Of a DNA stretch of 64,000 nt, positions 34,090 through 44,534 are shown piece by piece. This DNA comes from Diphasiastrum complanatum. Taxonomy: Eukaryota > Streptophyta > Lycopodiopsida > Lycopodiales > Lycopodiaceae. Numbering within the stretch: the stretch's first letter is position 1; every line of letters begins with the position of its first letter. The notes beneath the pieces are model-generated. The model worked only from the letters and a program-made list of their open reading frames with translations. It had not been told where the DNA came from and made no database searches. The stretch is taken from contig CM055100.1 in assembly GCA_029204225.1 (NCBI GenBank), positions 66,978,472 through 67,042,471 on the forward strand. The letters run 5' to 3'. The position numbers were made by a program, and so were the translations under genes.

Positions 34090-34215
34090 AGGTAATGGCC
34101 ATTGGGAGGGCCATTACCATAAATAATCTGGGACCCGACAGCGAGTGGCAGAGGCCACGAGCTGTCCGGGGACCGGATTATTTGTGGTAATGGTCCGACC
34201 AATTGGCCATTACCT
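34090..34215. mobile_element. MITE-like palindromic element (about 126 bp)
   Basis: The left 40 bases (AGGTAATGGCCATTGGGAGG...) and the right 40 bases are imperfect inverted repeats ending AGGTAATGGCC / GGCCATTACCT. Each end is also a small inverted repeat around its own GGCC. The centre is GC-rich. No coding capacity. Size, terminal inverted repeats and position about 0.7 kb upstream of a gene fit a MITE or foldback element. I cannot define the target duplication or superfamily. Confidence 0.65.
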
Positions 34216-34279
34216 CACGTAATTGACGGTTCATCTGATTTTTTTTCCAAGCATCTGTCACGGTCATACCATAGTCAAT

Positions 34280-34282
<3 letters not shown>

Positions 34283-34356
<74 letters not shown>
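34283..34356. repeat. (TC)37 microsatellite
   Basis: Seventy-four bases of perfect TC dinucleotide repeat. Confidence 0.98.
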
Positions 34357-35122
<766 letters not shown>

Positions 35123-35323
35123 AGCAACTAGCAATTGCGATCGCGAAGCAGCAGGTTCTCTCTCTCGTGCGCGCGGAGCAGCAGCTCGTCTCTCTCTCTT
35201 TCGGGCATGTAGGATGCATATACATAAAAATAGTATCAAAACTATATTATGTAAAATAATATAGGGCCCAATAAAGCCTTAAAATCTGGTGAACGTCAAT
35301 TACGTAGTTAGTAATATTCGCTA

Positions 35324-35397
35324 AGATCATTGGTATAAGATAAATATTAAAAGAACGGTGAGATCATTGGTATAAGATAAATATTAAAAGAACGGTC
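35324..35397. repeat. 37-bp direct tandem duplication
   Basis: Two adjacent copies of an AGATCATTGGTATAAG-starting unit, identical except for the final base. This indicates a recent duplication. Confidence 0.95.
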
Positions 35398-35878
35398 CAG
35401 GTTTTGATATTTGGAGCAACTTAGCATTATACATATGAGTTGGCTCATGCTGCATGCAAGACCATACCCTCATCCAATTGCATATGACCACCAAAAAGTA
35501 ACATCATGATACATTTATTTATATAATGTACAAGCACTAAAAAGGTGACATGATAATACATTCATTATCACAATGTATTCTATTGATATATTTATTTCTA
35601 TTATGTTTTTTTACATTGTTAAATGAGGGTTGGGCCTTGCTTGACATCCTTGTTCAAGGTGAGAATAACCCCTTCTCCTAATATTTTAATTATGTAGTCT
35701 TTAGCTCAATTTCTCTTTAATTTAAAAAATATAACTTTATCTAGATTATTAGTCATGGAAAATACGTTAGTCCTTTGAATCAACATGTATTGATTTTCCT
35801 CTTGTAATAAATAAAATTTTTGTGATGCACTTCATAAAAGTATTCACATTTTCAATTATTAAAAAATAATCTCATTCA
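35398..35878. other. Non-coding AT-rich interval
   Basis: No gene or domain. It leads into the truncated copia LTR at about 35879. Confidence 0.35.
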
Positions 35879-36157
35879 AGTTTTTTTTGTTCATCTTGAA
35901 TTCCGCACTTTGGCTGAAACCTGTTGAATGCTGTATTAATTGTATAAACGTAGACCAGTAGTATCTGACTACACTCTGGAGGACTGTAGGAGTGATTCAG
36001 CTGGCAGTGCCCAGCAATCACATCTGAACTTCATCCGAGTCTTGTAAGAGAGTCGTGACTGATTCGCCTTTGCGAAAAGTTTTGTGGTCGCGACTGTTTC
36101 GTGAATTCTTCTTTCTTTTTGTCATCAGTGGTCTCAGAGCATATCACGACTCATCAG
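35879..36157 (+). repeat. 5' LTR remnant of family-2 copia, with PBS-containing repeat
   Basis: Matches 38628-38907 with few differences. It ends with an extra TGGTCTCAGAGC unit at 36129, 29 bases before the PBS proper at 36158. Confidence 0.8.
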
Positions 36158-36170
36158 TGGTATCAGAGCC
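36158..36170 (+). promoter_or_regulatory. Primer-binding site, tRNA-iMet
   Basis: TGGTATCAGAGCC follows the LTR end and leads into the gag leader. Confidence 0.85.
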
Positions 36171-36272
36171 CGGTTACCTGTCATATTCTGACATAGCCAA
36201 GAAGCTAGCAGATCCAGGAGGCCAAGCATTCAGGGAATCAACCATCAACAAAGAACCAGACTTCAAGAAGCA

Positions 36273-36716
36273 ATGGCTTCGATCAACAGCACGCAGAGCA
36301 AGATCTGCACTATACTCGATTCTTCAGGATCTAACTTTCTAGCCTGGAAAGTTAAGACATCTTTCATACTCAAGGGCGAAGGACTCTTCTAATCTCTATA
36401 GCAAGAATAGCAGATGCAGGAATGTGTGTGACATTTTCTAACGAAGCATGCAACATGATTGATGCTAGTACCAGCACTCTCATAGCTCAAGGCAGAGGGA
36501 AAGGCAACCTACATCATTTGAAGGTGCTCCTACCTGAAGATCAAATGCATCAAACCCATGACGACTCGCCAGACACTCTGTGGCACAAAAGACTCTGCCA
36601 CATGAACTCTATGGCACTTTACCAGGCAAGTCATTATGGAGTGATAACAGGGGTCAGCATCTCGAATGCAAGCAATTCGACCACCTGTGATGCATGTTTG
36701 AAAGGCAACAATGCAT
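36273..36716 (+). pseudogene. Fused gag start and gag-pre-integrase (deletion product)
   Basis: The ATG at 36273 opens the gag frame (MASINSTQSKICTILDSSGS), the same start as the copy at 44535. At about 36388 the reading jumps to the post-protease segment, then gag-pre-integrase with LWHKRLCHMNSMALYQA and CDACLKG. Gag helices, both knuckles and protease are gone. The second deletion joins directly into RT near 36710. Confidence 0.8.
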
Positions 36717-37325
36717 AGAAGCATCTACGGTCTGAAGCAATCAGCCCGACAATGGTACAAAAGGAAAGATCAAGCCCTGAAATCATTGGGATTCAAGCCT
36801 CTGTTGGCTGACTCCAATGTGTATGTCAAAATTACAAATGGGCAGATCATCATAGCGGTTGTATATGTGGACGACACTCTGATACTGTGCAGGAGTGAAC
36901 AACTAATTGCTGAGGTGAAAACAGACATCTCGAAACATTTCGAGATAGTGGATCTAGGAGAAGCCAGGTGTTACCTAGGCTTACAAATTGAAAGGGACAA
37001 TGAGGGAGGTAAGTTATACCTTCAGCAGTCCAGATACACCCAGAATATCCTAGAGGACTTTGGGATGCTGAACTGCAAAGGAGCGAACACTCCAATGCTT
37101 GCAGGGATGGTTCTGACGAATGAAGACTGTCCAAACACTGAGGAAGAAAGAGAACAGATGCAGCTCACACCCTATAGGAAGCTGATAGGTTCACTGATGT
37201 ACCTTGCAGACAACACATGCCCTGATATTGCCTATGCAGTATTCAGGATGAGCCAATTCTGCACAATCCAGGCTCAACACATTGGAAGATTGCAAAACAA
37301 ATTTTGCAATATCTTCAATCAATGA
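36711..37325 (+). pseudogene. copia RT fragment (C-terminal two thirds)
   Basis: 204 open codons starting MHRSIYGLKQSARQWYKRKD, with VVYVDDTLIL (YVDD box), FEIVDLGEARCYLGLQI, and the connection NTPMLAGMVLTNEDC...LIGSLMYLADNTCPDIAYAV. The N-terminal fingers and the first catalytic Asp are deleted, so no active enzyme is possible. It is better preserved than the same region at 47.6-48.1 kb. Confidence 0.88.
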
Positions 37326-37830
37326 GGGACTACGGCTTGTGTTATTGTCGTGGTGCAGGTCTCAAGATACTTTCCTACAATGATGCTAGCTGGGCATCTC
37401 TCAAGGACGACTGTAAAAGCGTCTCAGGAGGATGCATCATCGCATCAGGAGCAGCAGTTCTCTAGGTCAGCAAGAAGCAGACCATTGTAGCCCAGTCATC
37501 TTGTGAAGCAGAGTACGTATCAGCAGCGAAGATGGCCAACGAAATAATTTGGCTAAGGCAGTTCCTTGTCGAATTGGACGAAACAAGAAACGAGCCACTG
37601 GTTTTGCAGGTGGACAACACCTCTGCAATACACTTGACGAAAGATCTCGTGTTCCATTCCAGAATGAAGCACATTGCGATCAAGTATCACTTGATCAGGG
37701 ATCTGATTGAGAAGAAGATAATGCAGACCACCTTCATAGGAACATGGTTGCAGACATCTTCACTAAAGCTCTGGAGAAAGGGCTCTTTGAGAGGCAAAGG
37801 AGCAATCTCAGGATCATAAAGCTACCATGC
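37326..37830 (+). pseudogene. copia RNase H remnant
   Basis: Reading continues RDYGLCYCRGAGLKILSYND with the SYNDASWASL Asp, SGGCIIASG, SKKQTIVAQSSCEAEYVSAA (Glu helix) and LQVDNTSAIHL...FHSRMKHIAIKYHLIRD. A stop replaces one residue near 37466 and a deletion near 37740 shifts the ADIFTKAL end. It is the tail of pol before the 3' LTR. Confidence 0.85.
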
Positions 37831-37894
37831 TTTGAGAGGGAGCTGAAGAAACAAAGTGTTTCTGATTGCAAAGCCTTGCTAGCTTTCAGCCCTT

Positions 37895-38936
37895 CGCCTG
37901 ACAAAAATATTTGCGAACTCGAACATCTGGAGACATGAAACACGAAGAGTTTTGCGAACACGAAAGTCAACAGAGACAAAGACCAACGGTTCGCGAACAT
38001 GAACGGATCCACAAACGAGATTCCTTTGCGGTCCAATACGAGAGAAAGACAGATGGTGGAAACGAAACCCATTCTGTCCTCACGCTCCAAAGAGTACCAC
38101 CAGAGATCATGCAAGTACCCAGAAGTACAGAGATCTGACCCGATGGCATGACGTCAGGAGATACTCCCTAGGTCGTGGCTAAACTGCAACTCTTGTAATT
38201 CTCTGGTTAGTTGTAGATGGTTAATCACTCTGATCTTAGATTTACATAGAGAGACTGTACTTACTGAATTATACTTGACATATATCAATACAAAATACAC
38301 AATAGTGTATGAATATAGAATCAAGAACAGAATACACAGAGAGTGTAACTGTGAAGAAGTCTGATGCTAGTAAGTAATCAAGACGAACACAGACAGAAGC
38401 TCCGCCTGCGTGCAAGAAGACAATTCTGTCTAGGATCAGAAGATTCACTGTCCGCTAGTGAAGCGAGACTACTATTCGTGAGAGAACCGTGCTTTTTCTC
38501 TCACGCCAATGCACTACATGGATTCGCATGCAGTGCCCCTGAAGAAATCAGAGAGAATCAATACAAATTACTTTCTTGTGTGCATGCTCTCAAATGTTAA
38601 ATGCTTATGCTGATATTTCTTATGTCTAAGTTTTTCTTGTTCATATTGAATTCCGCACTTTGGTTGAAACCTGTTGAATGCTTTATTAATTGTATAAACG
38701 TAGATCAGTAGTATTTGACTACACTCTGGAGGACTGTAGGAGTGATTCAGCTGGCAATGCCCAGCAATCGCATCTGAACTCCATCCGAGTCTTGTAAGAG
38801 AGTCGTGACTGATTCGTCTTCGTGAAAAGTTTCGTGATCGTGACTGTTTCGCAAATTCTTCTTTCTTTCTGTCATCAGTGGTATCAGAGCATATCACGAC
38901 TCATCAGTGGTATCAGAGAATATCATGACTCATCAG
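37895..38936 (+). repeat. 3' LTR region of family-2 copia (start uncertain)
   Basis: Only 38628-38936 has a partner in the left LTR; 38455-38540 also matches the LTR at 44.03-44.12 kb (CTCTCACGCCAATGCA). The left limit is inferred from the end of RNase H. It ends with two 29-bp PBS-like units (38879-38907 and 38908-38936). Confidence 0.65.
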
Positions 38937-39203
38937 GTCTTCAACCTCTACGGATTGGCACGTTCTCGGAAGCTAGTGCTCACTTTGCCTCTGTAACAAC
39001 CGTGCAAGCATCAGAGCAACCGAGGTATAAAAATGAGTCATCCACTTATAAACAGGCCTATGCAGCCTCTTGTTTACTATATCTAGGAGGCTTACAGTCC
39101 TCTTTTTCACCAGGCAGAGCAACGCCCATCTTGATGTCAGGAGAACCATGATGTGGATGGTGGCTCAGGTCGTTGACATTCTTGTCGATGTGTATTCTCT
39201 ACT
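38937..39203. other. Non-coding flank
   Basis: Sequence after the copia right end. It may belong to the same source as the DUF4283-like ORF that follows, but no frame is supported. Confidence 0.3.
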
Positions 39204-39506
39204 ATGGAGCCTAACTTGAAGGTTCATTCTTTTCAGTTGGACACCTCTCTTTTCAGTAGTTACCCTTCTTATCTCACTGATACTTCTATGGTGGCTTATT
39301 TTATGGGAAAACCACCCTTTGTTGATGTTATCAAGCATTTCGGGGATATCCATTGGGGACACTTTAATGTTAGGGTCCTTGGGTCTCGAGCTTTGGGAAA
39401 GGGTTTCTTTCTTTTCAAGATGGCAATAAGACAGAACACAGGTAAGCCTTTTCGGAATAGGAGATCTATTTCTATCTGGACTAGACCAATATGTACAAAG
39501 TTATAA
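39204..39506 (+). pseudogene. DUF4283-like fragment (plant LINE ORF1 or LINE-associated domain)
   Basis: 100 open codons. The stretch MVAYFMGKPPFVDVIKHFGD followed by ...W...VRVLGSRALGKGFFLFKMA has the spacing of the DUF4283 domain: a FLGK-P start, a Trp, then G-x-G-FFLF. In plants this domain occurs in ORF1 of L1-type retroelements and in related host proteins. No zinc finger or endonuclease follows within 500 bases, so it is a fragment or isolated exon. Recognition is by pattern only. Confidence 0.45.
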
Positions 39507-40045
39507 TAATTTTGTGCAATTGTAGTTTTCCTTCCTCCCAGATTTCTGTCAGACAAATGAAATGTTGAGATTAATCAATAGGCAAATTAGCTATGGATCT
39601 ATTATCTAAAAAGAAAATAGATGCGCGAAGTTTGAATAATGATTTATGCTGATAGATTTGAGATGGAGAGAAGATAGGCAATGTCCACTAAGCTTGTGCT
39701 TCAGTTTCTTCAGTTGTAAGAGTCACACTAGCAAGAGATCTGTAGACCTTCTTGAGGGTAGAAACGACCATTGTAAAGAGGTACACTGAACAAAGAAAAG
39801 ATACTTGGCAAAATAGCTACTATGACGATGTCTGAGCGGGCAACTTCCCTATGATAGTGTCTTCTTGAGCACTTCAATGCACTAGATCTTTTAGATGTTC
39901 TGTACTATGTTATAATAGTTATAGCTAAAGACAAGAGTTACTAAAGATTCTTTACAAAGTGTAATAGTTCAAATAAAATATTGAAAGTGCAAGCAATGTA
40001 GGACCAAATGATATGGCGGAATTCAACGTTGGCTCTGATACCAGA
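39507..40045. other. Non-coding interval ending in an inverted PBS motif
   Basis: No coding frame. Near the right end GGCTCTGATACCAG (about 40032-40045) is the complement of TGGTATCAGAGCC, a tRNA-iMet primer site facing left. No LTR follows on its right; the pararetrovirus-like fragment begins there instead. Confidence 0.4.
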
Positions 40046-41338
40046 TCCATTGTGTCCCATCAATCTAATTCAGCCAGCTGATGCATTGTCAATTACATCT
40101 CTATCTCTTAATGTTATTTCTAGAGAAAAAGAAATAACTATTGTTTCTAAATATGACAGTGATAGAAGCTTTACTAAAGAAGAAGATGAGGATGAATCCA
40201 TGCAACAAGCAAAAGAACCATCAACGCCTCAATGATCTCAACAATCATTCCAAAAACAATTTGAGAAGCCAGTACCCTATTATCCTTTGTTTAATAAAAT
40301 CTCTTAGAAGCAATTCACCAAGGCATTGCAGACAGACCCTAGGGTTCTAGATTTACTTGTTGGCAAGATTGCTGCTAAGAGTATACAAGACATGACATCT
40401 CCTGAAACTCTCCTACTAGACAATCACGAGCAACTCCTTCCAAACGGACACATGTTTCTCGTCATTTCCAGTGACAGGGTCCATTCCGAACTCCTATCCC
40501 CAAGCCGGTACCAGTTCAATTGGCATCTGTCAAATATCCATCTCCTGAGTACATGCCTTAGCCTATTCCAAGATACACACCTCATACTCGAGTAGTATAT
40601 GATCATCATAGTCCAGCCATGAAGCAATCTTATCCTCTCCTTGATCCACAAGAAGACATAGCTATTATGGCATATCATATCTCAAACATAGCTTTGTTCA
40701 CTTCTAACAATCCACTATGGAACCTCACAAAGAAACATGGCATGTATCTGATCAAGGAGAAAATTGATATCATCATTCTTGCAAAGGAAATATACAACAT
40801 TTATACCAGAATATCCATTCAACTGCCTAAAGGTTATTTAATCCAGGTACAGACACAACATCTCTTATAGATTACTCATCGTACAGTTTCATTTCTATAT
40901 ATGTATACTACTACTGAGCAAATTATACTCTATATCTTCAATAGGTCTAAGATGATTTATCAGATTACAAATAATGAAGTCTTAGTTGAAGTAGTGTTTC
41001 TTCCAAGACCCAAGATTGATCTTTATCAGGTCCAACGTCTTCCTACAGAATCCCTAGTTTTAATGGATTCTACATCTTCCTCTGAAAAAGATCTTGTATC
41101 CGATCATCCCATGGAAAGCTCACATGAACCTATTTCTACACTGAGATCTATGTCATACATTCCACATATCCAAGTGCAAGATTGCATTTTTGACATGTTC
41201 AGACCCTCTCTAGTAGCCTTGCTAGACACCGGTGCTGCGGTATCTTGTGCTGATTTAAGATTGTTCTCCAAGAACACATACAAGAAGATCCCTACCCTGT
41301 TCAAGTTATCTACTCCAACAGTAAACCTGGTTTACTGA
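40046..41338 (+). pseudogene. Endogenous Caulimoviridae-like fragment: capsid tail to aspartic protease
   Basis: 40046-40235 is clearly homologous to the end of the capsid region at 14.27-14.46 kb (INLIQPADALSITSLSLNV). After two frame changes, a long frame (40619-41338) with one TAG near 40868 reaches an aspartic-protease active site, LLDTGAAVSCAD, near 41218-41253. Such proteases cut the viral polyprotein. It breaks off about 28 codons after the active site at a short tandem repeat. No RT follows here; the fragment at 14.6-15.97 kb begins about where this one stops. It is an old, broken genomic copy. Confidence 0.6.
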
Positions 41339-41408
41339 GTCATAGTGTAACCTGGTTTACTGAGTCATAGTCAGTAAACCTGGTTTATTGAGTCATACTG
41401 TAACCTGT
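41321..41408. repeat. Tandem repeat with internal palindrome
   Basis: Three and a half copies of a 25-27-base unit with GTAAACCTGGTTTAC (a near-perfect palindrome) followed by TGAGTCATA. It lies exactly between the protease fragment and the gypsy LTR. Confidence 0.85.
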
Positions 41409-42154
41409 TGTTGGAGGGTCTGTGGATCCCAATGCAACCCTAACCCTACCTAATAAATGAGAGGGATTTGGCACTGCGTGCGTGTGTAAGACCAACCCAA
41501 TGATCACATAGAGATTTGATTAGTTACAAGTTAATAAAATGACTTAAGGCCTTTTTGTGGGACTTTTAATGTCACATGGCCTAAATGTCAAGTTAGTGAA
41601 TAAAGTAGGGTTTCCCACCAAATTTCAATTTCAAATTGGGTCCTCTAATTAAGGCAAGATTTTCCCACTCTTTTTAGATTTGAATGGGCCAATAGGATTT
41701 TGAGGCCAAGGCCTTCCTCTCCACTATAAACAGGGGCCTATCTGAGTCTATAAACAATGTTCTTTTTCCATTTCAATACAAGCAGATTGGCTCTCTTATG
41801 GAATGGATTTGTGAATATCCTTGCTCACTAACTCTATTCCTCCTCCTCTCATGCTTTTGTTGTATTTGCTAGTTGACAGATCTGAATGTGATTTGGATTG
41901 AATGTTCTTATGCTTTTGTGAGAGAGAAAGGGAGAGAGAGAAAAACAAGTATCTATCTTATTGTGGATCGTAGTGTAAATTGATTTAGGGTTAATGGATG
42001 GAGTGTTAATCATGGATCATCTATGCATGCTGGATTTGATTCATGCTATTGCTCTCACGAGATCGAACCTCCACGTCACAACTAACTTCAATTTCTTGAT
42101 ACTTGCGTGCTTAGATATTGGGTTGAGAATAGGAAAGAAAATAAAGCCACTACA
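41409..42154 (+). repeat. 5' LTR of the gypsy element (746 bp)
   Basis: TGTTGGAGGG to CCACTACA. Full-length match to 22307-21584. A CCACTATAAACAGG promoter-like site lies near 41722, followed about 60 bases later by AATACAAG as in the other copy. Confidence 0.87.
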
Positions 42155-42156
42155 AT

Positions 42157-42175
42157 TTTGGCGTCGTTGTCAGGG
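42157..42175 (+). promoter_or_regulatory. Primer-binding site (tRNA-Asp type)
   Basis: TTGGCGTCGTTGTCAGGGA, two bases after the LTR; close to the TTGGCGCCGTTGCCGGGG form used by Athila/Tat elements. Confidence 0.7.
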
Positions 42176-42348
42176 AGTTATGCCAATTTCTCAGATTGCA
42201 GCATGTTTGGATGGATGTTAGCTTACATAAGGCATATTGTTTTGGCATAAATAGAGTTAAAATTGCATTTTAGGGTGTTATATTGAGGGTGATTTTGCTT
42301 GATTTGAGTGGATCTTCTTGTTTGAAACCCAATCTGATTATTGAGTAG

Positions 42349-43224
42349 GAGAAGCTATTCAGATCACAATTCTTAAGTTCTGGTGATGTCCTTGGGTTAG
42401 TTTCAAGCCTTGGGCAAGTGATCCAGTCTATGCTAGATAGAAAAAAGGAAATGGAACAGAGGATCTCTGTTTTAGGATCTGAAAATACTCTGATCAGTCA
42501 AAAAATTGTCCAGTTGGATCAAGAGGTGAAGATAGACAAGCAACATGAAGAAAAGGCAGAAAGCAAAAAGACATTGGCCCAGCAACAAGTTGATGGCTTG
42601 GAAATCTACATCAGCTCCCTGCAAAATGCCCTGACAACCACACAGGATCATGTAGATAAGGTAGTGCAAGATGCCAAGCAATAGGTGTAGCTGTTGAAGG
42701 GGCAATTACAAATGGCCGAAAAAGATCGCACACGGCTTCAAGGTGAATTGGATGCGACCACCCTTGAGTGTGATGCATATCTGCAAACACAAATATCCAA
42801 TCATCCGGTCACACCGACAGAGATTGCATATATGTTCAAGAAAGTGAAAACATACAAAGTGGCCCTTCAGGGATTCCAAGGCTGCTTTGATAGGTTCAAA
42901 TGAGCAGCTTCAACCGAGTTGGAAAAGGCAAAAGAGACCATCAACCCCTATGAAAAAGCCGCCGCTCAAGTGTTGGAAGCCAGACCACAAATCCCCGTCT
43001 CGGTCATGCCACAATTCTCTCCTTCGCGCCAAGAAGCTGTACAGATGGATACAGGGGTTGATTCGAGCATGGACCAGGGGGGAGCTCCAGATCTAGCAGA
43101 TCAACCGCCAACTATGCCGGCAGTACAAGCGGGTCCAATCCTCATCAAGGACAAGCCATTTATTCAGAAGGCCCATCAGCGTCAAGGACCAGATCTAGAG
43201 CTTCTTAAAGCAGCATCCACATGA
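42349..43224 (+). pseudogene. Coiled-coil-like reading frame in the gypsy leader, three stops
   Basis: One frame stays readable for about 290 codons, broken only by TAG at 42685, TAG at 42691 and TGA near 42904. It reads as heptad-rich helix (MLDRKKEMEQRISVLGSENT, then KTLAQQQVDGLEIYISSLQN, and MAEKDRTRLQGELDATTLEC), then a Pro/Gln-rich tail (PQIPVSVMPQFSPSR). No ATG is present at its start. It could be an accessory ORF, as some Tat/Athila-type elements carry, or captured host sequence. Function is unknown. It lies in the segment missing from the related element at 21 kb. Confidence 0.5.
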
Positions 43225-43229
43225 GTCCT

Positions 43230-43513
43230 CGCGTGGTGGATGGGTTCTCAAATTTAAGACCTCCGAAATCGAGGCCGAGAAAGAATTGGACAAAATACCT
43301 GCACTGGGAGAGCAGTCGGCATGGAGAATCACGATTTTTGAGAAAACTCCGGAATCAATTAGGAGTTACGTCACCAGCCCTCGCCAGTTGCGAGTAGATC
43401 CTTATTACGTGCAAATGCCACGAAGACAAAAATGGAAAGATTTGGGATTGGCTATGGATGAAATCACCATCCATACATCCAATTGGCTAATCATCCACCA
43501 GCCTTACAACTAG
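43230..43513 (+). pseudogene. Further coding remnant after the coiled-coil frame
   Basis: In another frame the text ESIRSYVTSPRQLRVDPYYV and MPRRQKWKDLGLAMDEITI is coherent and ends at 43513. It is probably the C-terminal end of the same former protein after a frameshift. No family is recognised. Confidence 0.35.
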
Positions 43514-44410
43514 AATATTTCAGTGGATTTGGATCTGAGAGATCAAGAAGAACAATAAAAATCGATCATTTCTGCCAGATTTGAGTAAAAAGGAAACAAA
43601 ATTGTCATCAGATCTGATAAATTTTTACCCTTTTACAAGAAACCTTCATCAAGTAGCAAGAAGTTTTGGTGTCACTCATAGACCCTTCAAATTGAAGGGC
43701 GAAGATTAATTCCCAACAGATTTGCCAAAACATCAGAAAAACCATCAAAAAATACCAAAAAACCATCAAAACCCTAAAAATACAAGAGAAGAACCTTCAT
43801 CCGATTTACTATGCATGGGTGTGAACCTATCTACTGCCAAGTTGGCGAAGATTAATACCAAAAATAGAAGGCCAAAGTGATTGTTCATCTAGTTGCTGGT
43901 AACCTTTTGTGGAAAATTTACAACTTCCTACAAAAATATCAGTTCTCTGAGAAGAACCTTCGCTAGAGTCTGTGTCAATCCCACTTACTATTTTTGATAA
44001 TCGGTGAGTTGGACGAAGGTTTCCCAAAGGTTTAAGCGAAACACTGTTCGTGGGAAAACATCGCCTTCTCTCACGCCAATGCAATGTGTGGGTCTGTCAC
44101 ACAGTGCTTAAACCAAGAGGATCAATAGATGATGTTGTAGCTATTATGCACATATCATTTTAAATTTGTCTGATCTCGATTGAATTATTGTCTGCTTATT
44201 GTTCGTGTATCTCCTTCACTTTGTTTTATCTATTCTGCACATAGGTTCAATCTCTTTGAATGTTGTATTAACTTAAACATAGGTCAGCGGTGTCTGTCCA
44301 CATTCAGGAGAATTGTAGGAATGATATAGCAGGCAGTGACCAACAATCATATCCGAACTCCATCCGAATTTATTTGCATTTCATTCGTTTCGATTCGTGT
44401 TTTGCTTTAG

Positions 44411-44423
44411 TGGTATCAGAGCC
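44411..44423 (+). promoter_or_regulatory. Primer-binding site, tRNA-iMet
   Basis: TGGTATCAGAGCC, single copy here, unlike the repeated sites in the other family member. Confidence 0.85.
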
Positions 44424-44534
44424 ACCACAACAAGCTCATATCCAAGACCTGATATAGCTCAAGAGCTATCAGATCCAGGAGGCAAAGCATTTAAGACAAG
44501 GAACCATTAACAAGTGAGAGCATAGTTCATAGCA

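Larger units (their letters stand above)
35879..38936 (+). mobile_element. Internally deleted Ty1/copia (family 2) with LTR ends
   Basis: A 290-base LTR end (35879-36157) recurs at 38628-38936. Between them lie a gag start (36273), gag-pre-integrase (36391-36716), RT (36711-37325) and RNase H (37326-37800). Comparison with the longer family member at 44.0-48.8 kb shows two deletions: about 1.1 kb from gag to protease and about 1.5 kb covering integrase. Both LTR ends carry a 29-bp tandem unit that contains the PBS. The left LTR lacks its outer part. With no gag knuckle, protease or integrase it could not move by itself. Confidence 0.88.
41409..44035 (+). mobile_element. Ty3/gypsy (Athila/Tat-like) 5' LTR and leader with extra coiled-coil frame
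   Basis: The 746-bp LTR (41409-42154), PBS (42157-42175) and leader match the inverted element at 20.8-22.3 kb. Between leader blocks 42176-42376 and about 43520-44035 lies 1.1 kb absent from the other copy, with a long helical reading frame. The element is cut at about 44035, where a copia LTR begins, so gag and pol are missing. Confidence 0.82.
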
